A stretch of DNA of 64,000 bases, from assembly GCA_005889405.1 (NCBI GenBank), contig VBFY01000058.1, forward strand, positions 1 through 64,000, read 5' to 3'. The notes beneath the pieces are model-generated. The model made no database searches and was not told the origin of the DNA. It worked only from the letters and a program-made list of their open reading frames with translations. The DNA comes from Chloroflexota bacterium (GTDB lineage Bacteria > Chloroflexota > Limnocylindria > P2-11E). The first letter of the stretch is position 1; every line of letters begins with the position of its first letter. A program made the position numbers and the translations under genes. Of the stretch, positions 24,015 through 32,861 are shown piece after piece.

Positions 24015-25160
24015 ATGACGCTGGCACGCGCGGCCCCCAGTACGCACGAGCTGGGCGCGCTGCGCGCCGAGGTGCGCGCGTTCCTCGCGGAGGCGCGCGC
24101 CGCGGGCGCCTTCATCCCGCGCTGCGACTCGTGGATCAGCGGCCACGACCCGGAGTTCAGCCGCGAGCTCGGGCGTCGCGGTTGGATCGGTCGGAGCTGG
24201 CCCGCCCGCTACGGCGGCCGCGATCGGGACGAACTCGAGCGGTATGCCATCACCGAGGAGCTGCTCGCAGCCGGAGCGCCAGTGGCCGCGCACTGGTTCG
24301 CGCAGCGCCAGACGGGCCCGCTCCTCCTGCGCCACGGCACCGAGGCGCAGCGCCGGCGTTTCCTGCCCGCGATCGCAGGCGGCGATTGCTATTTCGCGAT
24401 CCTCATGAGCGAACCGAACGCGGGCTCGGACCTCGCGTCGGTGCGGACTTCCGCGGAGCCCGTTGCCGGCGGATGGCGGGTCACCGGCCGGAAGGTCTGG
24501 ACGAGCCATGCCCACAAAAGTCACTTCGGCGTCCTCCTTTGCCGCACGGGCCCGCCGGGCGAGCGGCGGCACGAAGGCCTGAGCCAGCTCATTCTCGATC
24601 TGCACGCGCCCGGCGTGACGATCCGTCCGATCCGGCTTTTGAGCGGCGAATCGCATTTCAGCGAGGTCACGCTCGACGGGGCGTTCGTGCCGGACGACAT
24701 GCTGGTGGGCAGCATCGGGAACGGCTGGTCGCAGGTCCTGTCCGAGCTCGCGTTCGAGCGCAGTGGTCCCGAGCGATTCCTCAGCACGATGCCGCTCATC
24801 CTCGAGTTCATCGACGCGGCCGGCCCGGACTGCGCGCCCGAGACGGCGGAGACGATCGGCCTCCTCGCCGCGCAGCTCTGGACGATGCGCCGCATGTCGA
24901 TGGAGATCGCGCGTGCGCTCGCGGCGGGCGATGCGCCCGCGGCGCGCGCCGCCCTCGTGAAGGACATCGGGACGCGCTTCGAGCAGTGGTCGGTGGAGGC
25001 GATCCGGCGGGTCGCCGGTCGCGAGCCCGCGCCCGAGAGCGCCGACCGCATCTCCTCGCTCCTGGCCCAGGCGATCGCCGCCTCGCCAACGGTCACGTTG
25101 CGCGGCGGCACGAGCGAGATCCTGCGCGGCGTTGTCGCGCGAGAGCTCGCGTCGCGATAA
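24015..25160 (+). CDS. acyl-CoA dehydrogenase, FAD-binding subunit of a probable heteromer
   Basis: A 381-residue acyl-CoA dehydrogenase. FAILMSEPNAGSDLASV is the FAD segment, followed by VTGRKVWTSHAHKSHF; the C-terminal signature is LRGGTSEILRGVVARELA, the GGTSEI form used by FadE28/29-type enzymes rather than the YEGT form. A shorter dehydrogenase follows 20 bases later. The pair looks like the two chains of an alpha2beta2 acyl-CoA dehydrogenase, as in steroid side-chain degradation. ATG 24015 is chosen over 23955, which lies inside the divergent GntR gene. Confidence 0.88.
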   Translation: MTLARAAPSTHELGALRAEVRAFLAEARAAGAFIPRCDSWISGHDPEFSRELGRRGWIGRSWPARYGGRDRDELERYAITEELLAAGAPVAAHWFAQRQTGPLLLRHGTEAQRRRFLPAIAGGDCYFAILMSEPNAGSDLASVRTSAEPVAGGWRVTGRKVWTSHAHKSHFGVLLCRTGPPGERRHEGLSQLILDLHAPGVTIRPIRLLSGESHFSEVTLDGAFVPDDMLVGSIGNGWSQVLSELAFERSGPERFLSTMPLILEFIDAAGPDCAPETAETIGLLAAQLWTMRRMSMEIARALAAGDAPAARAALVKDIGTRFEQWSVEAIRRVAGREPAPESADRISSLLAQAIAASPTVTLRGGTSEILRGVVARELASR

Positions 25161-25180
25161 GTAGTCGAAGGATAAGCGGC

Positions 25181-26284
25181 ATGGGGTCCGATCCGATCGC
25201 CGACACCGCTCTGCTCGAGCAGCTCGCGCGTGACGTGCTCGAGCGCTCCTGCGGGGCCGAGGTCGTCGCCTCCTCGGAGTCGGCGTGGCCCGAGGAGCTC
25301 TGGCGAGCGCTGGACACGACAGGTCTGACACGCGTCGGCGTGTCGGAGGCGCGCGGCGGCGCGGGTGGCGGCTGGGCCGAGGCCGCGGCGATCCTACGCA
25401 CAGCCGCTCGCTACGCGGCGCCGGTGCCGCTCGCGGAGACCAGCGTTCTCGCTGGCTGGGCGCTCGATGAGGCGGCCGTCGAGCTCCCGGGTGGTCCCCT
25501 GACGGTCGCGCGTGGAGACCTGCGTGTGGAGCGTCGTCGCGATGGGTGGATCCTCTCCGGGCGTGCCGATCGCGTGCCGTGGGCGCGCGAGAGCTCATGG
25601 ATCGTCATGTTCGTCGACCGCCGCGACACATGTCTCGTCGCCGCGGTCCCGTCGGATCGTCCACGCATCGTGCGCTCGCTCAACCTCGCCCGCGAGCCGC
25701 GCGACACGGTCATCTGTGACGAGATCGATCTGCGCGATCTGCCCGTCGCGGAGCTCGAGTCGCCGACGGGCCTGGTCTCGCGCGGGGCGCTGGTCCGTGC
25801 GATCCAGATGAGCGGCGCCCTCGACCGCGTGCTCGAGCTCACGGTGGAGTACGCGAGCGTGCGCCGCCAGTTCGGTCGCGCGATCGCCGAGTTCCAGGCC
25901 GTGCAGCAGGAGCTCGCGCTGCTCGCGGGCGAGGCCGCCGCGGCACGTGCCGCGGCGGATGAGGCCGTGTCCGCGGTCGCTGCCGTGACGGGGACGCCAT
26001 CGACGCGCGCGGCACACACTCGCCGCGAGGAGGTCGCCGCGGCGAAGGTCCGTACGGGGATCGCCGCATACGAGGGTGCGCGCATCGCGCATCAGCTGCA
26101 CGGTGCGATCGGGATCACCTTCGAGCATCAGCTGCATCACTTCACCTCGCGGCTCCTCAGCTGGCGCGAGGAGTACGGAAACGAGCGCCGGTGGGCGACC
26201 GAGCTCGGGCGCCTTCTCGCCGCGATGGGCGGCGAAGGGACGTGGCGGCGTCTTGTGACTGCCGGCGATCCGGTCGCGCCATGA
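25181..26284 (+). CDS. acyl-CoA dehydrogenase, second (degenerate) subunit of a probable heteromer
   Basis: A 367-residue acyl-CoA dehydrogenase-like protein with the C-terminal helical part intact (YASVRRQFGRAIAEFQAVQ, HQLHGAIGITFEHQLHHF) but a diverged FAD loop and no G-T-S-E-I motif at the C-terminus. This is the pattern of the partner chain in heteromeric FadE enzymes, where FAD sits at the subunit interface. It follows its larger partner by 20 bases and overlaps the crotonase start by four bases. Confidence 0.85.
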   Translation: MGSDPIADTALLEQLARDVLERSCGAEVVASSESAWPEELWRALDTTGLTRVGVSEARGGAGGGWAEAAAILRTAARYAAPVPLAETSVLAGWALDEAAVELPGGPLTVARGDLRVERRRDGWILSGRADRVPWARESSWIVMFVDRRDTCLVAAVPSDRPRIVRSLNLAREPRDTVICDEIDLRDLPVAELESPTGLVSRGALVRAIQMSGALDRVLELTVEYASVRRQFGRAIAEFQAVQQELALLAGEAAAARAAADEAVSAVAAVTGTPSTRAAHTRREEVAAAKVRTGIAAYEGARIAHQLHGAIGITFEHQLHHFTSRLLSWREEYGNERRWATELGRLLAAMGGEGTWRRLVTAGDPVAP

Positions 26285-27057
26285 GCGGAGCCAAAGTCGT
26301 GCTCGAAGACGCGGGCGACGGCGTGCGCGTCATCCGGCTCGCCGATCCGCGGCGGCGCAACGCGATCGATCGCGTGCTCCGCGACGAGCTCGTCGCGGCG
26401 GCCGCCGCCGTCGCGTCCGATGCGGCCGCGCGATCGCTCGTGCTGCGTGCCGACGGGCCGTCCTTCTGTTCGGGCGCCGATCTCGTCGAGACGTTCGGCG
26501 GTGCGGACCGAAAGAGCGTGGCGGAGGTGCGCGCCGACCTCGTCCGCATCTATGAGGCGATCCTCTGCATCCGCGACCTCGAGATCCCGACCGTCGCGGC
26601 GGTGCGCGGCGCGGCGATCGGCGCGGGTCTGAACCTCGCCCTCGCGTGCGACGTACGTCTTGCCGCGCCGGATGCGTCCTTCGCGGCACTCTTCTCGCGG
26701 ATCGGCCTGCATCCGGGTGGCGGCTGCTCGTATCTGCTCACCGAAGCGATGGGGCCGCAGCGCGCCATGCGCGTGCTGCTCGACGGGGAGACGCTCGAAG
26801 CGAACACCGCCGCGCATGCTGGCCTCGTCGACGAGGTCGTCGACGACCCCGAGGCGCGCGCGCTCGAGGCCGCCCACCGCTGGGCGCGCCTCGATCCCGA
26901 GCTCGCACGCGGCATCAAGCGGAGCGTTCGCCTCGCGAAGACCGAAGGGCTCGCGGCATCGCTCGAGTTCGAGTCGTGGGCGCAGGCCGCGTCGGCCCGC
27001 AAACCGCGCATCCAGGAGCTCGTCGCCGAGCGTCTCGCGCGGAGCACCAGAAGTTGA
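26281..27057 (+). CDS. enoyl-CoA hydratase/isomerase (crotonase) family protein
   Basis: A 258-residue crotonase-fold protein, hydrating or isomerising an enoyl-CoA. The oxyanion-hole segments are FCSGADLVETFGG (about residue 62) and RGAAIGAGLNLALACDV (about residue 107). The helix SRIGLHPGGGCSYLLTEAMG has Gly-Gly-Gly where some hydratases carry the second Glu, so an isomerase or other crotonase activity is possible. It is coupled by ATGA overlap to the dehydrogenase pair. Confidence 0.88.
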   Translation: MSGAKVVLEDAGDGVRVIRLADPRRRNAIDRVLRDELVAAAAAVASDAAARSLVLRADGPSFCSGADLVETFGGADRKSVAEVRADLVRIYEAILCIRDLEIPTVAAVRGAAIGAGLNLALACDVRLAAPDASFAALFSRIGLHPGGGCSYLLTEAMGPQRAMRVLLDGETLEANTAAHAGLVDEVVDDPEARALEAAHRWARLDPELARGIKRSVRLAKTEGLAASLEFESWAQAASARKPRIQELVAERLARSTRS

Positions 27058-27086
27058 TTGGCGACCGCGTTAAGGGGGGTGATCAG

Positions 27087-27608
27087 GTGAACGGACATCT
27101 CATGGACAGCGTCAGCTGGCAGATCCTGGGGCTGCTCCAGCAGAACGCGCGCATTTCGTTCAGCGAGATCGGTCGGCGTGTCGGGCTTACGCCGACCGCG
27201 GTCGCCGAGCGGATGAGACGGCTCGAGGACGCGAGGATCATCCGCGGATACCGGCTCGAGATCGGGGCCGATCAGGTCGGATATGCGATGACCGTGTTCA
27301 TACGCGTGGCCGTGCGGCCCGGCGCGTCGGCGCAGCTCGCGCGTCTCGCTGGGGCCACGCCGGAGGTGCTCGAGTGCTACCGCATCACCGGCGACGATTC
27401 GTACCTGTTGAAGGCGATCGTCACGTCGGTCCAGCACCTCGAACAGCTGCTGCTCCGCATCCGACCCCTCGGGCAACCCGCGACCTCGGTGGTGTTGTCC
27501 TGCGTCCAGTCGCATCCCGTCGTGCAGCCGGCCGCGGCTGACCTGGGGCAGAACGGCAATGGGCGCGCGCCGACGCGGCCGGAGGAGCTGGGCGTTCGTA
27601 CGGCCTGA
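27087..27608 (+). CDS. Lrp/AsnC-family transcriptional regulator (copy 1)
   Basis: A 173-residue regulator with an N-terminal helix-turn-helix (QQNARISFSEIGRRVGLTPT, AVAERMRRLEDARIIRGY) and a RAM/AsnC ligand domain (YAMTVFIRVAVRPGA, ECYRITGDDSYLLKAIV). Start GTG 27087 has a strong G-rich ribosome site (AGGGGGGTGAT) and the same position as in the very similar paralogue at 47480. Lrp-type proteins sense amino acids. It follows the crotonase by 29 bases and precedes decayed M20 and RidA genes, both amino-acid-related. Confidence 0.9.
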   Translation: MNGHLMDSVSWQILGLLQQNARISFSEIGRRVGLTPTAVAERMRRLEDARIIRGYRLEIGADQVGYAMTVFIRVAVRPGASAQLARLAGATPEVLECYRITGDDSYLLKAIVTSVQHLEQLLLRIRPLGQPATSVVLSCVQSHPVVQPAAADLGQNGNGRAPTRPEELGVRTA

Positions 27609-27631
27609 CGCGATCCGGAGCACGGAGGGCG

Positions 27632-27721
27632 AGGGGCGCGCATGCCGAGGACGAGCACGTGCTCGTCGACAGCCTGCCGCGCCGGGCGGCGCTGCTCGCG
27701 GGCCTCATCGCGGAGGCGTGA
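27632..27721 (+). pseudogene. C-terminal relic of an M20 peptidase (DapE/ArgE-like) gene
   Basis: One frame ending in TGA at 27719-27721 reads RGAHAEDEHVLVDSL followed by a helix ending AALLAGLIAEA. This is the C-terminal signature of M20 metallopeptidases (GAHxPDEH, with the metal-ligand His near the end of the catalytic domain). Only about 29 codons survive; the rest is gone, and the upstream bases belong to the Lrp gene. The family includes succinyl-DAP desuccinylase, of interest beside the other dap genes. Confidence 0.5.
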
Positions 27722-27723
27722 GC

Positions 27724-28125
27724 ATGCGACGGATCCTGCGGCCGAAGACACTCCCGCCGAGCGATCGCGAGATGGGCTACAGCTATGGCGTGCAGGTCGG
27801 GAACATGATCTGGGTCTCCGGCCAGGTCGCGAGGAACGAGCGCAACGAGCTCGTCGGCGGTGACGACCCGGTCGCACAGACGGAGCAGTGTTTCCGCAGC
27901 GTCGCCGCGGTCTTCGCCGAGGCTGGGCGTCGCTGCGCGATGTCGTCTAGCTCAACATCTTCACTACGGACGCGAGCATCGCCCAGGCAGCGCGTGCGCA
28001 AGCGCGTCTTCGCCGATCCCGACTATCCGACCGCGGCGATGCTCGTCGCCGCGACGATCCGCCCCGAGTACCTCGTCGAGATCCAGGCCGTCGCGATCGT
28101 CTCCCGGTCTACCTCACCGGGCTGA
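27724..28125 (+). pseudogene. RidA (YjgF/Rid) family gene broken by two frameshifts and a stop
   Basis: The N-terminal part (from ATG 27724, good GGAGG site) and the C-terminal part are in one frame and look like RidA: MIWVSGQVARNERNELVGG, TEQCFRSVAAVFAEAG, then RKRVFADPDYPTAAMLVA and IRPEYLVEIQAVAIV. Between about 27920 and 28000 the family sequence (SLRDVV, then LNIFTTDASIAQAARA) lies in another frame and contains a TAG where Lys is expected. RidA hydrolyses reactive enamines/imines made by PLP enzymes. Two compensating indels plus a stop point to real decay, though consensus errors are possible. Confidence 0.7.
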
Positions 28126-29802
28126 CACCGCGGCGGCGGCGCGGTCGGTGTTCACCGAAAGCTGCAGTGGATCGATCTTCACGTGGATCACCGCCGGCCG
28201 GTCGGCCCGGCGCGCCTCCTCGAACGCCACGGGAATGTCGTCGTCTCGCTCGACGTTCAGGCCCATTGCGCCGAGAGAGCGCGCGAAGGCAGCGATGTCG
28301 ACCGGACCGAGCGCGGTGGCGATGCGTCGGTGTGTGCCCGTCTTTTCCTGGTCCATGCGGATCGTGCCGTACTGCTCGTTGTCGAGGACGATCGCGACGA
28401 ACGGGGTCCGCTCGCGCACCGCGGTCTCGAGCTCGGTCCCGGTCATGAGGAAACCACCGTCCCCGACCAAGCAGACGACCTCGCGCTCAGGGAGGGCGAG
28501 CTTCGCCGCGATCGCGGCGGGGATGCCATAGCCCATCGCACCGTTCGTCGGCGCGAGGAACGTGCGTGGCAGTGTCCATCGCAGGTAGCGGTGCGGCCAC
28601 CCGCCGAAGTTCCCCGCGTCGCTCGTGACGATCGCGTCCGCCGGAAGCAGGCGGCGGAGATGCCAGACCACTGCCTGCTGGTCGACGAAGCCGTCACGGG
28701 CGGATCCGCGCCGCGCCGGCGTTGTCTCGCGGTCCCAGTGCTCTCGCTCGACGCGGGTGCGCTCTGCCCAGCGCGCGCGGCGATCCGGCGCGATCGGGGC
28801 AGCGGACGCGGCCGCGGTCAGGGCCTCGGCGAAGAAACGCGGATCGGAGACGCAGGCGATCTCCGCTTGCACGCGTCCGCCGAGCGAGGAGGGGTCGACG
28901 TCGACGTGCACGAGCCGCGTCTCCGCGGCCGGCGCCGCGTAATGGTAGGTGGCGAATTCGTTGAGACGTGTCCCGATCGTGATGAGGACGTCCGCGGCGA
29001 GGAGGCGCTCGCGGACGCAGGTGGGCGCCCAGCCGCCGGTCATACCCAGGTATTGGGGATGGTCGTTGGGGAACGCGTCGGGACGTCGCAGGATCGTCAT
29101 CGCCGGGAGGCCGAGCGTCTCCGCCAGGCGCACACACGCGGCGGTCGCGCCCGCGGCCAGGACCCCGCCGCCGAATAGAAGGAGTGGCCGCTCGGCGCCA
29201 CGGAGAAGCTCGAGCGTTCGCGCTACCGCTTCGGGATCCGGGGCGGGCCGCGGCGGCACGATGCGCGCGAACTCGGCCCGCTCGACCTCCTCGTCGAGGA
29301 GATCCTCACGCAGCACGAGCACCACCGGACCGGGCCGTCCGACGACGGCCTCGCGCGCGGCTCGGTAGGCGAGCTCGCCGAGGCGCGACGCGCTGGGTGG
29401 CTCCACCGTCCACTTGGCGACCGGGCCGAACGCCTGCGCGATATCGACCTCCTGGAACGCCTCGCGGTGGCGGAACTCGGTCGTCACCTGGCCGACGAGC
29501 GCGATGAGCGGCGCGGAGTCCTGGCGCGCGGTGTGAATACCGATGGACATATTCGCCGCGCCGACCATGCGCGTGCCCATGCACACGGCGGGTCGTCCGA
29601 CGAGCCGCGCGTACGCCGCGGCCATGAACGCGGCGCCACCCTCGTGCCGCGTCGCTACCACGCGGATGCGCGGCTCGTCCGCGAGCGCATCGAGCACACC
29701 CAGGAAGCTCTCACCCGGCACGGTGAACGCGTGGTCCACGCCCGCGGCGACGAGCGCGTCGACGACGGCACGACCTCCGGTGGTCGATCTTCGACAGGTC
29801 AC
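28114..29802 (-). CDS. thiamine diphosphate-dependent enzyme, acetolactate synthase-like
   Basis: A 562-residue ThDP enzyme with the three usual domains: N-terminal PYR domain with catalytic Glu in FTVPGESFLGVLDAL, the central domain (AERPLLLFGGGVLAAG), and the C-terminal PP domain with the ThDP motif GDGGFLMTGTELETAV and VLDNEQYG. TNGAMGYGIPAAIAAKLAL is also typical. Members decarboxylate or ligate 2-oxo acids. The FAD-segment motifs of true acetolactate synthase are not obvious, so a decarboxylase is equally possible. It starts with GTG overlapping the ALDH stop, so it is translated with it. Confidence 0.88.
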   Translation of the reverse strand: MTCRRSTTGGRAVVDALVAAGVDHAFTVPGESFLGVLDALADEPRIRVVATRHEGGAAFMAAAYARLVGRPAVCMGTRMVGAANMSIGIHTARQDSAPLIALVGQVTTEFRHREAFQEVDIAQAFGPVAKWTVEPPSASRLGELAYRAAREAVVGRPGPVVLVLREDLLDEEVERAEFARIVPPRPAPDPEAVARTLELLRGAERPLLLFGGGVLAAGATAACVRLAETLGLPAMTILRRPDAFPNDHPQYLGMTGGWAPTCVRERLLAADVLITIGTRLNEFATYHYAAPAAETRLVHVDVDPSSLGGRVQAEIACVSDPRFFAEALTAAASAAPIAPDRRARWAERTRVEREHWDRETTPARRGSARDGFVDQQAVVWHLRRLLPADAIVTSDAGNFGGWPHRYLRWTLPRTFLAPTNGAMGYGIPAAIAAKLALPEREVVCLVGDGGFLMTGTELETAVRERTPFVAIVLDNEQYGTIRMDQEKTGTHRRIATALGPVDIAAFARSLGAMGLNVERDDDIPVAFEEARRADRPAVIHVKIDPLQLSVNTDRAAAAVSAR

Positions 29803-31280
29803 GCGCGCGCGGTGGGCGCCGGGAAGTTCATGTAGACGGTCTTCGACTCGGTGAAGAACTCGCGTGCGGCCTTGCCCTGCTCGCGCGAGCCGGAGCTCGA
29901 TTCTTTCACGCCGCCGAACGGCACGTGGTACTCGATGCCGGAGGTCTCCTGGTTCACCTTCACCACGCCCGCGCGGATGTCCTGCGCGAAACGGTGCGCG
30001 GTCGCGAGGTCGTTGGTGAAGATGCTCGCGGAGAGGCCGTACGGCGTGTCGTTCGCGAGCGCGACGGCGTCCTCGTACGAGGCGACCGGCAGGACCGCCG
30101 CGACCGGGCCGAAGATCTCCTCGCGCGCGATCGGGTTTGTGGGCGCGACGTCGACGAAGACCGTCGGCTTCACGAAGTAGCCGTCGCCGAGCGGCCCACC
30201 GGCGCGCTCGCCGCCCGCGACCGCGCGCGCGCCGTCGCGTCGCGCCTGCTCGAGGTAGCGCAGCACGCTGTCGAGCTGCGCTGAGGAGACGATCGGACCG
30301 ATCTTCGTCTTGGGATCGAGGGGGTCGCCCACCGTCCACGACTCCGCATGCGCGCGCAACCGATCGACGATCTCGGCGGCGACGCTCCTCTGCACGATGA
30401 CGCGGCTCGTCGCGGTGCACTTCTGACCGGTCGCGAGGAAGGCGCCACGCGCGACCTGCTCCGCCGCGAAGTCGAGATCGGCGTCTTGGAGCACGATCGC
30501 CGGATTCTTGCCGCCGAGCTCGAGCTGGACGCGCTTGCCGCTCGCCGCCGCCTTCGCCTGGAGCCCGCGCCCGACAGCGTTCGAGCCGGTGAACGTCACG
30601 GCCGCGACATCGGGATGCGTCACGAGCGTGTCGCCGACCTCCGAGCCCTTGCCGAGGACGAGGTTGAGCACGCCGCTCGGCAACCCGGCGTCGAGCACGG
30701 CGCGCGCGATGTGGACCGCGGTGAGCGGCACGAGATCCGCCGGCTTCCACACGACGGTGTTGCCGAACGCCAGCGCGGGCGCGATCTTCCATGCCGGGAT
30801 GCACGCCGGGAAGTTCCATGGCGTGATCACGCTGACGACGCCGAGAGGCTCGCGCTTCGTGTACAGGAATAGGTTCGGTCGGCCCGAGGGGTAGGTCTCG
30901 CCATCCGGATCGAGCGCCTGCACCGCGTAGTAGCGGAAGATGTTCGCGCCGAGCCGCACCTCGCGCACGGCCTCGTCGAGCGTCTTCCCCTCTTCACGCG
31001 TCAGGTCGCGCCCGATCTGCTCCGCACGCGCGTCGAGGAGGTCGCCCGCCTTCCGGAGGAAGTCGCCCCGCGCGGTCGCGAGCGTCGCGCGCCACATCGG
31101 GAACGCCGCGCGGGCGGCCTCGACCGCGCGTCGCGCGAGGGCCGCGTCGGCGAGCGTGGTATTCGCGACGGTCTCCTTCGGATGCGTGGGATTCGTATCC
31201 GCGCTCCGCCGCGGGCCGGGGTGCCATTCACCCGCCACATACGAGGCGATTTCCGGGATCTCTTCAGCGATCGTCGTCAT
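29799..31280 (-). CDS. aldehyde dehydrogenase (oxoglutarate/succinate semialdehyde type)
   Basis: A 493-residue NAD(P) aldehyde dehydrogenase. VVSVITPWNFPACIPAWK (cofactor), LELGGKNPAIVLQDAD (general base Glu), and the catalytic Cys in LATGQKCTATSRVIV are clear; GQKCTATS is the form seen in 2-oxoglutarate-semialdehyde dehydrogenases. The C-terminal PFGGVKESSSGSREQGK is typical. ATG 31280 fits the family start; the frame upstream to 31370 is unlikely. It leads a two-gene operon with the ThDP enzyme: a 2-oxo acid decarboxylase feeding an aldehyde dehydrogenase would be a sensible pair. Confidence 0.9.
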   Translation of the reverse strand: MTTIAEEIPEIASYVAGEWHPGPRRSADTNPTHPKETVANTTLADAALARRAVEAARAAFPMWRATLATARGDFLRKAGDLLDARAEQIGRDLTREEGKTLDEAVREVRLGANIFRYYAVQALDPDGETYPSGRPNLFLYTKREPLGVVSVITPWNFPACIPAWKIAPALAFGNTVVWKPADLVPLTAVHIARAVLDAGLPSGVLNLVLGKGSEVGDTLVTHPDVAAVTFTGSNAVGRGLQAKAAASGKRVQLELGGKNPAIVLQDADLDFAAEQVARGAFLATGQKCTATSRVIVQRSVAAEIVDRLRAHAESWTVGDPLDPKTKIGPIVSSAQLDSVLRYLEQARRDGARAVAGGERAGGPLGDGYFVKPTVFVDVAPTNPIAREEIFGPVAAVLPVASYEDAVALANDTPYGLSASIFTNDLATAHRFAQDIRAGVVKVNQETSGIEYHVPFGGVKESSSGSREQGKAAREFFTESKTVYMNFPAPTARA

Positions 31281-31646
31281 CGTCCTGCTCCCTACGTGAG
31301 CAACTCTGCTTCGAAGAATGCTAGGCCGCATCGCCCTTCGCGACGGTTGCAGATTGCGAACCAGCGACACGTCACGGTGGAGAAACCGAATCGGAAGGCG
31401 GCTGGCGATGACCCTTTCGCGCGGGGCGCCGCAGGGTCTTGCGGTCGCGTCGCGCGGCGCGATCCACGTCGGGGCCGACCCTGTTACCGCGGCGTGCGTG
31501 ACGGACGCGGAAGTGCGTACTTGTCCGCGTCACCACCTTGGCGGAGCATGCGCTCAGGCACGAAAAGTGATCGCGCGGCCATCGCCGCGCTCTTCTGCTG
31601 GCGTGCTGCCTTCGGCCGCGCCGCAGTTAACTACCGGAGGGCGTGG
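31281..31646. other. 366-base divergent intergenic region
   Basis: It separates the ALDH and MFS genes, which diverge. A 110-codon open frame crosses it but looks like Arg-rich noise. The one clear structure is the hairpin at 31504-31531. I see no palindrome of the GATATC type and no RNA gene. Confidence 0.4.
31504..31531. repeat. strong hairpin in the MFS upstream region
   Basis: GACGCGGA and TCCGCGTC pair perfectly over eight bases, extended by AGT/ACT with a two-base bulge around a GCGT loop. It lies 116 bases before the MFS start and has no T-run. It could be a leader structure or a protein site; nothing decides between them. Confidence 0.4.
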
Positions 31647-32861
31647 ATGACGCGCGAGCAGCGGATCGTCATGGCTGTACTGACGTTCCTCGGCGCGAGC
31701 TACGTGTATTCGACGACGATCATGGCGCCGCTGCTGCTTCAGCTCGCCGCCCAGTTCGGCGTGAGCGCCGGCACTGCGGGCCTGACCTCGGCGGCGTACG
31801 GCGTGCCGACGATCGTGCTCGGGATGCTCGTTGGCCCGTACTCGGATCGCTACGGACGCAAGCGTTTCCTCGTCTCCGGAGCCCTGCTGCTCGCGGCGTC
31901 TACGCTCGCCGCCGCGCTCGCGCCGACGTTCGCACTGGTCGTTGCGAGCCGGTTCTGCGGCGGCATCGGCGCGGCGCTTCTCGGGTCGAGCATGACCGCG
32001 GCGCTCGCCGATGCGGTGCCCTACCGGCAGCGCGGGGGAGCGATCGCGATCGTCTCGACCGGCGGGAACCTCTTCGCGTTCGTCGTCGGTCTGCCTCTGG
32101 CCGGCATCGTCGCGGAGGCCACGAGCTGGCGCGTGTCGCTCGCGATGCTCGCGGCGCTCTTCGTCGTCGGCGCGGCCGCGATCGCGCGCTGGATCCCGCC
32201 GTCGCACGCGTCCGCCACCGTCGCGGGTGTGCGGCGGCTCTACCGGCTCGCGCTCGGCGATCGGTCGGCGCTGCTCCTCCTCGCGGCCGCGCTCCTCGCC
32301 GGGTTCGCGTGGACCGGATGGAGTGGGTACGTCGTGGTCTTCTTCCAGCGCACGTTCGAGCTGCCGCAGGGCATCGCTTCCATCTTCACCATCACCACCG
32401 GCGTGGGGTTCTTCGTCGGCGGACAGATCGGTGGACGGACCGGGGATCGATTTGGGAACCGCTCCGTGGGCATCGCGGTCCTCGTCGTCGCGGCCGCGGC
32501 GTATGCGGCCATGACGCCGGCGGCCTTGCCGATCGCAGCCGCAGCTGCGCTCAATGTCGTGCTCATCGCGCTCATTGCGGCCCGCGTCGTGACGATCCAG
32601 GTGATGCTCAGCGAGCAGGTCCCGGCCTCGCGCGGGACGCTCATGGCGATCTTCGGATCCGTGAACGCGGCGGCGGCGGCCGGCGGCGTGGCGCTCGCCG
32701 GCCTTGCGATCGACATCGGAGGCTTCGGGCTCTTCGGGATCGTGTGCGTCATCTTGGTCACGACCGCCGCCGCGCTCCTCGTGTTCGTGCACGAGCGCGC
32801 GGCCGTCGACCATGACGATGCCGTGGCGGCGCGCGCGGGTACGCTGACTGGAGCGAAATGA
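31647..32861 (+). CDS. MFS transporter (first of a pair)
   Basis: A 404-residue major facilitator with 12 predicted membrane segments. The inter-helix 2-3 signature GPYSDRYGRKRFLVSGAL is clear, as is PYRQRGGAIAIVSTGG in helix 4/5. It resembles drug/metabolite antiporters of the DHA1 type. GGAGG lies six to ten bases before ATG 31647. It is the first gene of a unit with an LLM protein (ATGA overlap) and possibly the similar MFS gene at 33839. Substrate unknown. Confidence 0.88.
   Translation: MTREQRIVMAVLTFLGASYVYSTTIMAPLLLQLAAQFGVSAGTAGLTSAAYGVPTIVLGMLVGPYSDRYGRKRFLVSGALLLAASTLAAALAPTFALVVASRFCGGIGAALLGSSMTAALADAVPYRQRGGAIAIVSTGGNLFAFVVGLPLAGIVAEATSWRVSLAMLAALFVVGAAAIARWIPPSHASATVAGVRRLYRLALGDRSALLLLAAALLAGFAWTGWSGYVVVFFQRTFELPQGIASIFTITTGVGFFVGGQIGGRTGDRFGNRSVGIAVLVVAAAAYAAMTPAALPIAAAAALNVVLIALIAARVVTIQVMLSEQVPASRGTLMAIFGSVNAAAAAGGVALAGLAIDIGGFGLFGIVCVILVTTAAALLVFVHERAAVDHDDAVAARAGTLTGAK

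Noticed and set aside
31318-31650. 110-codon frame between the ALDH and MFS genes
   Set aside because: No ribosome site, no family pattern, Arg/Ser-rich composition typical of GC-rich non-coding frames.
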